Assembly: GCF_900142415.1 (NCBI RefSeq)
Contig: NZ_FRAU01000005.1
Location: forward strand, 37,854-101,853
Direction: 5' to 3'
Origin: Rhodothermus profundi
Lineage (GTDB): Bacteria; Bacteroidota; Rhodothermia; Rhodothermales; Rhodothermaceae
DNA length: 64,000 nucleotides
The notes beneath the pieces are model-generated. The model made no database searches and was not told the DNA's origin. It saw only the letters and a list, made by a program, of their open reading frames with translations. A program made the position numbers and the translations under genes. Positions 53,511 through 62,794 of this stretch are shown here, piece by piece; positions within the stretch are counted from its first letter, which is position 1; every line of letters begins with the position of its first letter.

Positions 53511-54788
53511 TCAGTCTGTGGTCAGAAAAGCAGGATGGACCGCCGTTACCTGCACAGGCGCGTCGTGCGCCAGTGCATGATGGCCTCGAACGGCGACCGT
53601 ATCGCCGGGCGCCACCCCCTCAAGCAATACCACGTGGTCCCCCGAACGTGGCCCCGTTCTTACATAGGTCCACTGCGCCCGTCCGCCGCGAATCACAAAG
53701 ACCAGGTCGCGTCCCTGCCGCACCAGCACAGCCTCAGCCGGCACAACCAGACGGTTCGGTAAACGGCGCGTCTCCAACGCCACGTAGGCAAACATACCGG
53801 CCAGCAGCCGTCCCTGCGGATTGGGGACGGCCACCGTGGCCCGTCCGGCTCCTGTCTTCGGATCCACCCGTGGATTGACCGTGTGCACCACTCCGGACAC
53901 GACCGTGTCGCCCAGCGCAGGCAGTCGAACCCACGCTGATGCCCCCGGTCGGATGTGCACCAGATCGGCCTCTAACACATCGACCTCGACCTTCATCCGC
54001 CGATCGTCCAGCAGCGTTAGCAGCACCTGTCCCGGACTGACGTGCTGTCCCACCTCTACCTTCAGATCGGCCACGCGTCCGGCAAACGGAGCTCGAATGC
54101 GCGTGCGGTTGAGTTGCAGGCGGGCCCGCGCTACCCGCTGCTCGGCCTCTGCTAATCCCGTAACCACCCGACGCACCGCCTCGCGCTGAGCGCCCGACAG
54201 TAATAGCAACGCTTCGTAACGGTGCCGCGCCTCATCCAGCGTAGCTTCGTCAATCTCCCCACGGGCATAGGCTTCCTGCGCCATTTGCCAGGCCCTGCGT
54301 GCTTCTGCCAGCCGCGTCGAGTCAATCCCGGCCGCCCCGGCCTGGCTGAGCTGCACCGCATACTCGCTCCGTGCCTTGAGTAACGCGGCTTCGGCTTCGG
54401 CCAGCGCCAATCGCGCTTCCGTGTCATCCAGCACCACGAGCACCTGTCCCGCCGCTACCCGCTCGCCTTCTTCAACCCGACGGGCTACCACACGGCCGCT
54501 AATTTCGGCGCTGAGCTCTGTCTGGCGCCACGGCGCCAGCGTACCGGTTGCTTCTGCCCGCAACGGGAAGTCCACCCGCTGCACGACAACCGCTTCCACG
54601 ACAACCGGTGGCGCCGAAGCCTGGACATTTTCGGGACGCTGCGCTTCTTCCTGGCCGGTCAGCACCGGCCAGAAAGCATAGAGCAGCAACCCACCGACGG
54701 CCAGCACAAGCACCAGCGCTGCCACGTGCCAACTCCGAATGCGACGGCGCGCTACCATCTGCATTGTTTCAGAAGGGCCTGGGTTCAT
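53511..54788 (-). CDS. RND periplasmic membrane-fusion protein (HlyD/AcrA family)
   Basis: 425 residues. An N-terminal membrane anchor (VAALVLVLAVGGLLLYAFWPVL), a barrel-sandwich/lipoyl-like half (EISGRVVARRVEEGERVAAGQVLVVLDD), a coiled-coil hairpin rich in Ala, Glu and Arg (about 130-230), the second lipoyl half (IRAPFAGRVADLKVEVGQHVSPGQVLLTLLD) and C-terminal beta domains. It connects the RND permeases to an outer-membrane channel, which is not encoded nearby. The ATG overlaps the stop of the propeller gene (ATGA). Confidence 0.93.
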   Translation of the reverse strand: MNPGPSETMQMVARRRIRSWHVAALVLVLAVGGLLLYAFWPVLTGQEEAQRPENVQASAPPVVVEAVVVQRVDFPLRAEATGTLAPWRQTELSAEISGRVVARRVEEGERVAAGQVLVVLDDTEARLALAEAEAALLKARSEYAVQLSQAGAAGIDSTRLAEARRAWQMAQEAYARGEIDEATLDEARHRYEALLLLSGAQREAVRRVVTGLAEAEQRVARARLQLNRTRIRAPFAGRVADLKVEVGQHVSPGQVLLTLLDDRRMKVEVDVLEADLVHIRPGASAWVRLPALGDTVVSGVVHTVNPRVDPKTGAGRATVAVPNPQGRLLAGMFAYVALETRRLPNRLVVPAEAVLVRQGRDLVFVIRGGRAQWTYVRTGPRSGDHVVLLEGVAPGDTVAVRGHHALAHDAPVQVTAVHPAFLTTD

Positions 54789-55903
54789 GTTGCGCGAAGC
54801 GGTTCAGGAAGTTCGTAAAGGATCACAATCTGACGGTCCTCATCCAGCGCCGCCAGTCGCGTATCCGAAACGGCTAGCACCGTCAGGTGCCTAGCCAGCG
54901 GCACCACGCCCAGCGGTCGCCCTGTTTCATCAAAAACCACCCACGACACAGTTGGTCTCCGGTAAGGCCGGCTCAATGCCACCCAGATCCGCGTGCCTGC
55001 CTCGTTCACTACAAAATTCGTAAACGCCGGTTTATGCTCAGGGAACGTATACTGCGCCTCGCGAAGCATCGGAGCACTTTCCAGAAGCGAATCCCGTTCG
55101 GCGCGAACCACCGGCACGGGCGTCACCGCATACTGCAGCACCCTTCGGGTCTCACCACGCCGCCAATCGTAGCGAAATAGCTCCAGCCGATCCGTCTGGC
55201 CGTACCAGATATGCCCGGCTGAATCCACACGAATAATCGGCCGCCGCCCAAACGGCGCCACCCGTACGCTCACAAAAGTGGCGCCCCGTAAGATGACATA
55301 TGCCGCATCGGGCAGGCTCAGAACGGTATCGATCCGTACCGATCCATCAAAGTTCAGCAGTTGCACGATCCGACGTCGGCCCTGATCATCTGCGTCCTCT
55401 CCTGCCCGGAAAGGAGCTGAATACATAACCAGAATCCCCTCAGGCAATCCACGCAGCGGCCAGGTACCGAACGTTGCTGAAAACGCATGCACAAAGGCAC
55501 CTGTGGGGGTGAAAACGCTCAGCCGCTGAAGCCGCCAGTCCCAGACGTAAACCGAATCGTTAACCCCCCGAACCATGCCCCCGATTGCCTGGAACTCGCC
55601 CGGGCCTTCGCCTTGCTGCCCAATCTGTTGCAACAGCGCGCCATCCGGTCCGAATACATACAGCGCCGCGGCCTGTCCATCGGCCACCCAGAGCCGTCCC
55701 TGCCGGTCAAAAAATGCGGCCCGGACAACGCCAAATAGCAACGCAGGCGTATCGCCTAAGCGAAAGAGCGGTTTCAGCGTCACCGTATCGGAAACGACCA
55801 GCCGCGGCGCCTCTCCCGAATTTACTGGTTCAGACCGACACCCTCCTGAGACGACCCACAGGAATACAAGTCCCAGTAGCAATATATGTCCTCTTCGTCC
55901 CAT
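54785..55903 (-). CDS. Six-bladed beta-propeller lipoprotein coupled to the RND pump
   Basis: 372 residues starting MGRRGHILLLG with lipobox SGGC. Blade-like repeats such as ALLFGVVRAAFFDRQGRLWVADGQAAALYVFGPDG and DSVYVWDWRLQRLSVFTPTGAFVHAF mark an NHL/six-bladed propeller of the type abundant in Bacteroidota relatives. It is the first gene of the efflux operon and overlaps the fusion-protein gene as ATGA. It could sense or present the pump substrate at the membrane, but that is inference. Confidence 0.8.
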   Translation of the reverse strand: MGRRGHILLLGLVFLWVVSGGCRSEPVNSGEAPRLVVSDTVTLKPLFRLGDTPALLFGVVRAAFFDRQGRLWVADGQAAALYVFGPDGALLQQIGQQGEGPGEFQAIGGMVRGVNDSVYVWDWRLQRLSVFTPTGAFVHAFSATFGTWPLRGLPEGILVMYSAPFRAGEDADDQGRRRIVQLLNFDGSVRIDTVLSLPDAAYVILRGATFVSVRVAPFGRRPIIRVDSAGHIWYGQTDRLELFRYDWRRGETRRVLQYAVTPVPVVRAERDSLLESAPMLREAQYTFPEHKPAFTNFVVNEAGTRIWVALSRPYRRPTVSWVVFDETGRPLGVVPLARHLTVLAVSDTRLAALDEDRQIVILYELPEPLRAT

Positions 55904-56621
55904 CCCATTGGAAAAGTGCTGTTTCTGAATCGCAATCGACTCGATCGTTCGGTAAGGGAATAACGCGAACCGATCGGCTTTTCGTATCAGCAGGAAGATA
56001 CTATTCTTTTCGTACTGGTGCAACCGTACGCGCTGTGGGTGGGAATACCCAGAGCGTTTCGAGGCTGAATGCTTCTCCCAAATTCGGGTGGCAGAAGACA
56101 GCTTTCCCTGGCTTTAATCTGGCTTCATGGGGCCTTCTGCTCAAGGGCGGGACCTGGCTGAGCGGCAGGCCGGCCCTTTTGAACAGATGCTGCTGCCGCG
56201 TCCCCGACAGGCGACCGGCAACTACCATGCAGCCTTTTCCTTCCATCTGCCCAACAGGCTCGGTCGGTTGCACTGTCATCTGGCCAGGTTCGGGCCGCTT
56301 TTTCGTAGTAGGTTGGAAAGCACGGGGCTTCAGCGAACCTTCGAAAGGCAGGAAGGAGAGAGACTGGCTGGCAGCCAGATCACCCAGAGGTGTTCCTCGG
56401 CTTGACCATGCTTCCTGGCGAAAAGTCAGCATGCAACTGTCTTGGCACCCTGCCCGCAGGTTCATAGAAGGTGTGCCTGAACGCCACACGTTACCGTCGG
56501 AGCAACGGACACCTTTCGGCACGCTCCATCCCGACGCCTCAGCAAAAAGTCAGACCTGGCCCGATTGTTCAATTCAACATCAATTTATAACGAGCCATTT
56601 CAATTTTATATTGATTATCAT
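55904..56621. other. Intergenic region, no supported gene
   Basis: About 720 bp between two propeller genes. Both strands contain open frames of up to 170 codons in its GC-rich left part, but none has a recognisable motif, a ribosome-binding site or a neighbour it would fit with. The right end becomes strongly AT-rich at about 56570. The promoter of the efflux operon should lie at its left end. Confidence 0.45.
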
Positions 56622-57674
56622 TTACAGACTCATATATATATCTACAAAATAGCCATTACCTATATATTTTCTCATCAAGATATCAATCAGGGGAACTATA
56701 AATACATTTCCAATACTTTTCTTTTTATGATAAACACCTAGAATTATTTTTCTTTCACCATTTCCATATCTATAAACAAAAATCATATTTCCATTATACC
56801 TGTTTACATCTACAAGGATACAAGGTGCCTCAAGATGTGTATAGATAGAGAGCGATTTTAGCAATTGAGCATATGATTCGGCATCCTGCGCAATGCCTTT
56901 GTGCTTTTTCCATTGCCATAACTGACACGTTCTGGGCATCTGCATTTCTTCTGCATACAGACTATCCAGATCATAAGAAAAATAAAATGCTTTTTTGTAC
57001 AGAGCATGCGTAAAATAAATTTTATCTCCCAGATCTAATAATCTGGCAAAGAAAAGGCCTGTTCTAAAGTATCCGCGATACTTTTCTTCCATACGAAAAG
57101 CCACTTTAACTATCTTTCCACTGGTATCTACTTTAAAAAGATGATAGGGAAAGTCCGGCGTATATCCTCGGACGGCTGCATACAGAAAGGGGCCGCGACA
57201 AAAAGGCTCCTCAAACAAATTACCACTTACAACCAGAGGAAAATCAAGCACAAATTCAAAATTCTTAAATAGAAGCACTTTCTTAAGTACAGCATCATAG
57301 ACGCCAATCAGTTCCTTACATTTAAAGATCTGAAGAGGATCTTGATACTCCCCTGGCCCTGTTCCCCTATCTCCAAGAATACGAATAAATTTGCCAGAAC
57401 GATCAAATACCTTCACCCATTTTGTGTCTGTTATGTATACATAAATAGAATCTATCACATAATCAAATACTCCACTAATTAAACTTTTCTCTTCTTCCTG
57501 CTCTATCTCTATCAGTTCAAAATCGTAAATCATAGAAGAATCAACAAAAATAACTCTATCCCCTATATTTAGATCCAGCTTTATACTATGATCTTTAATT
57601 GATTTTTTGCACCCCCACAAAGATATCATAAAAGCAACTATCCAACATACTTTTCCGGATAATTGCTTATCCAT
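56622..57674 (-). CDS. AT-rich six-bladed beta-propeller lipoprotein
   Basis: 350 residues starting MDKQLSGKVCWIVAFMISLWGCKKS, a lipoprotein signal. Blade repeats include VKVFDRSGKFIRILGDRGTG and PGEYQDPLQIFKCKELIGVYD, typical of the six-bladed propeller family. Base composition and codon use are very AT-rich compared with every neighbour, and lysine and isoleucine are overused, which points to recent transfer. It starts 22 bp after the small secreted-protein gene and likely forms a pair with it. Function unknown. Confidence 0.78.
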   Translation of the reverse strand: MDKQLSGKVCWIVAFMISLWGCKKSIKDHSIKLDLNIGDRVIFVDSSMIYDFELIEIEQEEEKSLISGVFDYVIDSIYVYITDTKWVKVFDRSGKFIRILGDRGTGPGEYQDPLQIFKCKELIGVYDAVLKKVLLFKNFEFVLDFPLVVSGNLFEEPFCRGPFLYAAVRGYTPDFPYHLFKVDTSGKIVKVAFRMEEKYRGYFRTGLFFARLLDLGDKIYFTHALYKKAFYFSYDLDSLYAEEMQMPRTCQLWQWKKHKGIAQDAESYAQLLKSLSIYTHLEAPCILVDVNRYNGNMIFVYRYGNGERKIILGVYHKKKSIGNVFIVPLIDILMRKYIGNGYFVDIYMSL

Positions 57675-57696
57675 ATCACACCAATAAATGATCCGA

Positions 57697-58068
57697 CTAC
57701 ATACATCCACCTACTGGCTCAAGTCGTGTTGTTCCCAGCAGACAGGCCTTTCCCATTCCCACACATCGATATACGTTAATCAGTTGTTTTCCTCGAGGCC
57801 CCCAGGGAAGCGGGACATGCGCGGCGAATTCAATGCCCCATTGTGGAAGACCAATGCTAATATCAATGACTACCAGATCCTTAACACAGGACTCATACGT
57901 AAATCCTGCATAAGCCTCTTCGCCTAGGAGAGGGCATGCGCTCCCCCCTTCCACCGATCCACTTTCCCCCTCTGGCCTTGAAAAGGCTACAGAAGCGCCC
58001 AGACTTATCCCCAGACATACCAGGACTGCTGAAAAGAAAGGACCGAGCCAAAGCCGATCTGTCTTCAT
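57697..58068 (-). CDS. Small secreted Cys-containing protein, partner of the propeller gene
   Basis: 123 residues: a signal peptide (MKTDRLWLGPFFSAVLVCLG to about AFS) and a short mature part with five cysteines, ending YRCVGMGKACLLGTTRLEP and GGCM. The pairing of a small secreted Cys peptide with a downstream six-bladed propeller lipoprotein recalls the NVEALA-type genes of Bacteroidota, but the sequence match is weak. The chosen ATG has AAGGG just upstream. It is divergent from smc. Confidence 0.6.
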   Translation of the reverse strand: MKTDRLWLGPFFSAVLVCLGISLGASVAFSRPEGESGSVEGGSACPLLGEEAYAGFTYESCVKDLVVIDISIGLPQWGIEFAAHVPLPWGPRGKQLINVYRCVGMGKACLLGTTRLEPVGGCM

Positions 58069-58236
58069 GCCCTTTTTGATCTGTCCAGAAAGATCTGATA
58101 AAACAACCTGTGATAGCATTAATAATCAGCAGAGATGTCGCAAGCAATCCCTTCTGGCTTCCCCTCATTAAAACTTTATGCTTGCTCGGGCTCCCTGCTC
58201 GGCCTTATTTTGGGCGGCCTGCATGAGGGGACGGCC

Positions 58237-61200
58237 ATGTACCTGAGCAAGCTCGAACTGCAAGGATTCAAGAGTTTCGCCGACCGGACGGTCCTGCACT
58301 TCGACGAGGGCATCACGGCCATCGTAGGCCCTAACGGCTGCGGTAAGTCGAACCTGGTCGATGCCGTCCGCTGGGTCATCGGCGAGCAGCGCGCCCGCGT
58401 GCTGCGCTCCGAACGCATGGAGCACGTGATCTTCAACGGCACGGCCCGCCGCCGGCCCGTCGGTATGGCCGAAGTGCTGCTGACCATCGAAAATACGCGC
58501 GGTATCCTGCCCCTCCATTACAGCGAAGTGACCATCGGTCGCCGCCTCTACCGCTCCGGCGAGTCCGAATACCTGCTGAACGGCACGCCCTGCCGCCTGC
58601 GCGACATCCAAGAGCTGTTCATGGACACGGGCATGGGGGCCGGCGCCTACTCGGTCATCGAACTGAAAATGATCGAGGAGATCCTCTCCGACAATGCCCA
58701 GGACCGCCGCCATCTCTTTGAAGAAGCCGCTGGCATTACCCGCTATAAGCTGCGCCGCACCCAGACGCTCCGCAAACTCGACGCCACGCGCAACGACCTG
58801 ACCCGCCTGCGCGACCTGATCGAAGAAGTCCAGCGCCAGGTTCAGACCCTCAAACGACAGGCCGATCGGGCCGAACGCTACCGCCGCTACCGCGACGAAC
58901 TCCGCTCGCTCGAACAGGCCCTCCTGCGCCACGACTACGACCAACTCCACGAGCAGACAAAGGCGCTCGCCGAGCTGCTCCGCGAAGTGCAGACGCGCCT
59001 GCGCGAAGCCCGCACCCGCTACGAATCGCTCGAAGCTGAACACACCACCCTCCAGCAACAGATCCTGCAGACCGAAACCGCTCTGGAAACGGCGCAGGAA
59101 CGCCTTCACCAGCTTCAGCACCAGCTCCAGTCGCTCGAAAGTGAAACTCGCCTGCTGGAAGAACGCCTGCAGACCACGCAAAATGAACAGCAACGCCTCC
59201 AGCGGGAAGCCGAGGAGGCGAAGCGTCAGCAGCAGCGGTTGCAACAGGGGCTGCGCGCCACCGAGCAGGCCCTTCAGGAAGTCGCCCCGGCTTATGAAGC
59301 CGCCGAGGCGGCGCTACACCAGGCCCGTGAAGCTCGCACAGCCGCTCAACACGCCCTCGCGCAGCAACGCCAGCGCGTCCAGGAAGCCCGCCAGCACCTG
59401 CAACAGGCCGAGCAGGCCCTCCACGAAACACGTCGGCAACTCGACCGCCAGAGCAACCGCCGCGAACTCCTGGCCCAGGAACGCCAGCGCCTCGAAGCTG
59501 AACAACAAACCCTGCAGGCACAACTCCAGCAATTGGAAGCCTCCCGCACCGAAACGCTGGGCCAATGCGAGGCTACCCGGCAAACCATAGCAACGCTGCG
59601 CCAGGAGCTGGAGGCCCTGGAGGCCCGTCGGCATGAACTGCGTCAGGCCATCGCGGCCTGTGATGCGGAACGACATCAACTGGAGCGACGCCTGGAGGCT
59701 GTCCAGGCCGAAGCGCGCCTGCTGGAACAGGTACTCGCAGCCTACGAAGACTTTCCAGAAGCAGTCCCCTTTCTGGCACATACAGCAGGCTGGACGGACG
59801 CACCCCTCCAGACCGTAGCCGACCTGATCGGCATCTCGCCTGAACTGCAACCGGCGCTGGATGCTGCCCTCGGGGAACGGGCCACCTGGATCGTCGTGGC
59901 TACCCGGGACGAAGCCCGACAGGCGCTCCAGTTACTCCGCGAGGCCAGAAAAGGCCGCGCTACCTTCATCGTGCTGGAAGGCCTGCCCGATCCTCCTCCG
60001 CTGCCTGAACTGGTCGGCGCTCGCCCTCTGCTCGATCTGGTGCGCCTGGCACACCCCGATCTCCAACCGCTGGCCGCATGGCTACTGCACGGCGCCTACC
60101 TCGTCGAAAACCTGGAAACAGCCCATCGGCTGGCCCGCACTACCCCGGAACCCGCTCGCTTTTTCACTCCCCGCGGTGAATGGATCGACACGCGAAGCTG
60201 GTGGCACGGCGGCAGTCCCCAGGCCCCACGCTCCCCCCTCAGCGGCCGGCTCGACCGTCGCGAACGCCTCACCGCCCTGGAAAGCGAAGCGCGACGGCTC
60301 CACGCAGCCATTGCGCGCCTTCGTGACCAACAGGCTTCTCTGAACCGGCAACTGCAGGCCCTGCCCCTGGATCAACCCCGGCAGGCGCTGCGCGAGGCCG
60401 AACAGACCCTGCGCTCTCTGGAACAGCAGGCTACCCGGCAAGAAGTTACCCGTGAAACGCTGCGCCAGCGTCTGCAAACCCTGGAAGCGCGCCAACAGCA
60501 CCTGCACCAGGAACAGGCAGCGCTCGCAGCCGAAATGCAGGAGCTGGAGAAAACCCTGGCCCGGGCCGAACAGACAGTAGTCCACCGGCAGACCACGCTG
60601 CAGGAAGCCGAAACGGCACTGCAACAGGCGGAAGCGGCCTACCGAACCACCATGGAACAACTGAATCAGGCACAGCTCCAGGCCGCTGAGATGCGCAACC
60701 GGCTGAACAATCTACAACGGGAACGCCAGCAACTCCAGCAACGGCTGGAAGGACTTCAACGCCGCCAGCAAGAGCGCTCCCGGCAACTCCAGCAACTGAA
60801 AACGCGCCTCCAGGCAGATCGTCAACGTCTGCAGACCCTCCTGGAAGAACGCACCCGACTGGCTACAGAGCAGCCGCCCCGGGAGGCCGAAGTGCAGCAG
60901 CTGCGCCAGCAACTCCTCACGCTACGCGCCACCTACGAACGCCAGGACCGCCAGCTTCGAGAACTGCGGCGTGCCTACGAGCAAGCGCAGCAGCAGGAGC
61001 GTCAATATCAGGTGCAGCTGGCAGAAACGCGCACGCGTCTGACTGGTCTGGCCGAACATGCCCGCGAACACCTGGGCATTGCCGATCCAGCCCAGCTACC
61101 CGCTCCTCCTGCCGACTTCGACGTGCCGGCGGCCCGCGCCCAGATCGAAACGCTCCGCCGCCGCATTGCCCACCTCGGCACCGTCAATGAACTGGCGCTC

Positions 61201-61794
61201 GAACAGTATCAGCAGGAAAAAGAACGGCTCGACTTTCTGCTGGCCCAGCAGCAGGATCTGGAATCAGCCGAAGCCACCCTGGAAACCACCATCCAGGAAA
61301 TCAATCAGACCGCCGCGGCCCGCTTTCTGGAAACCTTCGAAACCATCCGGCGCAACTTTCAGGAACTGTTCCGGGAGTTGTTTGGCGGTGATGCCCACGC
61401 CGACCTGCAACTGACCGACCCGAACGATCCATTAGAATCGCCCATTGAAATCCTGGCCCGTCCTCGTGGTAAGCGCCCCAGCACCCTCGCCCAGCTCTCA
61501 GGCGGCGAAAAAGCCCTGACAGCTATCGCCCTGCTCTTTGCCCTTTACCTGACCAAACCCAGTCCCTTCTGCATCCTCGACGAAGTAGATGCGCCGCTGG
61601 ATGAGGCGAACGTCGAACGATTTATGCGCCTGCTACGCAGCTTCTCCGACAACACGCAGTTCATTTTGATCACCCATAACCTGCGCACCATGGAGCTGGC
61701 CGACCGACTCTATGGGGTCACCATGCAGGAGCCAGGCGTTTCGACCCTGGTCAGCGTACGACTGGAAGAAGCCGCCGAACTGGCCGGACGTTGA
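58237..61794 (+). CDS. smc: Chromosome segregation ATPase SMC
   Basis: 1185 residues, normal SMC length. N-terminal ATPase half: YLSKLELQGFKSFADRT and Walker A GPNGCGKSNL; two long coiled coils rich in Gln, Leu and Glu on either side of a hinge (about residues 500-680, VADLIGISPELQPALDAALG); C-terminal half with signature LSGGEKALTAIALLFAL and Walker B FCILDEVDAPLDEANV. The ATG at 58237 follows GAGGGG; the earlier open frame is not SMC-like. It compacts and segregates chromosomes with ScpAB, which are not in the window. The coiled coils are unusually rich in glutamine. Confidence 0.97.
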   Translation: MYLSKLELQGFKSFADRTVLHFDEGITAIVGPNGCGKSNLVDAVRWVIGEQRARVLRSERMEHVIFNGTARRRPVGMAEVLLTIENTRGILPLHYSEVTIGRRLYRSGESEYLLNGTPCRLRDIQELFMDTGMGAGAYSVIELKMIEEILSDNAQDRRHLFEEAAGITRYKLRRTQTLRKLDATRNDLTRLRDLIEEVQRQVQTLKRQADRAERYRRYRDELRSLEQALLRHDYDQLHEQTKALAELLREVQTRLREARTRYESLEAEHTTLQQQILQTETALETAQERLHQLQHQLQSLESETRLLEERLQTTQNEQQRLQREAEEAKRQQQRLQQGLRATEQALQEVAPAYEAAEAALHQAREARTAAQHALAQQRQRVQEARQHLQQAEQALHETRRQLDRQSNRRELLAQERQRLEAEQQTLQAQLQQLEASRTETLGQCEATRQTIATLRQELEALEARRHELRQAIAACDAERHQLERRLEAVQAEARLLEQVLAAYEDFPEAVPFLAHTAGWTDAPLQTVADLIGISPELQPALDAALGERATWIVVATRDEARQALQLLREARKGRATFIVLEGLPDPPPLPELVGARPLLDLVRLAHPDLQPLAAWLLHGAYLVENLETAHRLARTTPEPARFFTPRGEWIDTRSWWHGGSPQAPRSPLSGRLDRRERLTALESEARRLHAAIARLRDQQASLNRQLQALPLDQPRQALREAEQTLRSLEQQATRQEVTRETLRQRLQTLEARQQHLHQEQAALAAEMQELEKTLARAEQTVVHRQTTLQEAETALQQAEAAYRTTMEQLNQAQLQAAEMRNRLNNLQRERQQLQQRLEGLQRRQQERSRQLQQLKTRLQADRQRLQTLLEERTRLATEQPPREAEVQQLRQQLLTLRATYERQDRQLRELRRAYEQAQQQERQYQVQLAETRTRLTGLAEHAREHLGIADPAQLPAPPADFDVPAARAQIETLRRRIAHLGTVNELALEQYQQEKERLDFLLAQQQDLESAEATLETTIQEINQTAAARFLETFETIRRNFQELFRELFGGDAHADLQLTDPNDPLESPIEILARPRGKRPSTLAQLSGGEKALTAIALLFALYLTKPSPFCILDEVDAPLDEANVERFMRLLRSFSDNTQFILITHNLRTMELADRLYGVTMQEPGVSTLVSVRLEEAAELAGR

Positions 61795-62088
61795 TCAGAG
61801 GGGCACCACGTCTGAACGAGCTTCTGTTACCTCCCACACCCCTTCCAGAATCAACCGCGCCAGCTCACGCTTGGGCATCCACCGATAGCGCAGCTCCGGT
61901 CCATAAGGCACCGGCTCGCCGTCCTCCGTCAGCCACTCGTAATACACATGCAACGTGTCCTCGAAGAGGACCCCCAACCGGCAGCCTTTGCCTTCCAAGA
62001 AATACTTGTACTGCCCACGTCCCGGCAGCAGATGAAAGGAAAAACCCTCCGGCGCCGCTTTCCAGAATGCCTTCAGCTTCTCGTACAT
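61795..62088 (-). CDS. Small hypothetical protein
   Basis: 97 residues, MYEKLKAFWKAAPEGFSFHLL to the C-terminus, with an alternating hydrophobic pattern (YKYFLEGKGCRLGVLFEDTLHVYYEWLTEDG) that suggests a small beta-sheet protein. I do not recognise it. It converges with smc; the two stop codons are directly adjacent. The composition matches the neighbours and the start has a GGTAAG element upstream, so I take it as real. Confidence 0.65.
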   Translation of the reverse strand: MYEKLKAFWKAAPEGFSFHLLPGRGQYKYFLEGKGCRLGVLFEDTLHVYYEWLTEDGEPVPYGPELRYRWMPKRELARLILEGVWEVTEARSDVVPL

Positions 62089-62205
62089 CTTACCACCGGC
62101 CTTCTTTAGACGTTGTCTAAATTAACAAATTTCTCTGACAGAAAGTGCCGGCAGGATGTGAAGTTTGTATGGGTTCTGAGGAAGGAGGCCGGTGCGCGTT
62201 CTATC

Positions 62206-62240
62206 AACAAAAAAACCGCTCTCCGAGGAGAGCGGTTTGC
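62206..62240 (-). terminator. Intrinsic terminator of the FKBP gene
   Basis: AAACCGCTCTC (62214-62224), a 4-nt loop and GAGAGCGGTTT (62229-62239) form an 11-bp perfect stem; on the minus strand it is followed by a run of T (GGTTTTTTTG). It lies 23 bp past the stop of the FKBP gene. Confidence 0.9.
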
Positions 62241-62262
62241 TGGCAAACAGCACAGAGACCTA

Positions 62263-62691
62263 TCAGTCGATAGCGATTAGTTCGATTTCGAAGGTCAGAT
62301 CTTCGCCAGCCAGCGGATGGTTCGCATCAATGGTTACGGTTTCGTCCGTCAGAGCGGCTACCGTAACCGGAATGACGCGGCCGTCCTGCAGCCGAAGCTG
62401 TAGTTGTTGCCCGACAGCCAGTTCCAGATCCGGCGCTACCTGATCGCGTCCGACCTCAATGAGCAGATCTTCGCGCCGAGGGCCATAGGCGTCTTCGGCC
62501 GCAATGGTGACCGTCTTGGTCTCGCCGGGCTCCATGCCGATAACCGCCTGTTCGAAGCCGGGGATGACCTCGCCTTCGCCCAGGGTGAATTCGAGCGGCT
62601 CACGGTCCCGAGACGAGTCGAAGATGGTGCCGTCCTGAAGGCGACCGGTGTAGTGAACCTTGACGTGGTCGCCTGCTTTTGCCTGTGCCAC
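62263..62691 (-). CDS. FKBP-type peptidyl-prolyl isomerase, SlyD-like
   Basis: 142 residues. FKBP part at both ends: GDHVKVHYTGRLQDGTIFDSSRDREPLEFTLG and VIPGFEQAVIGMEPGETKTVTI, with the IF (insert-in-flap) chaperone domain between (AYGPRREDLLIEVGRDQVAPDLELAVGQQLQL). The end lacks the His/Cys-rich metal tail of E. coli SlyD. It acts as a proline isomerase and folding helper in the cytoplasm. I chose a GTG start at 62691 because CAGGAG lies 8 bp upstream and no ATG fits. Confidence 0.93.
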   Translation of the reverse strand: MAQAKAGDHVKVHYTGRLQDGTIFDSSRDREPLEFTLGEGEVIPGFEQAVIGMEPGETKTVTIAAEDAYGPRREDLLIEVGRDQVAPDLELAVGQQLQLRLQDGRVIPVTVAALTDETVTIDANHPLAGEDLTFEIELIAID

Positions 62692-62794
62692 GATGTACGC
62701 TCCTGATTTGCGTGTGAGGGTTGGATACTTTTGAGTCCAAACGGGTTGTGCCTTAAAAAGTTCACTGCCCGCTGCATTTTCCTGGCAAGCGTCG

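Noticed and set aside
56001-56522. Minus-strand open frame of 173 codons between the propeller genes
   Set aside because: No motif, no ribosome-binding site, overlaps the upstream part of the efflux operon; codon pattern not convincing.
62726-62733. TACTTTTG as a Bacteroidota-type -7 box before the hemolysin III gene
   Set aside because: It fits TAnnTTTG, but the nearest TTTG upstream is only 15 bp away, shorter than usual, and a single match of this size is expected by chance.
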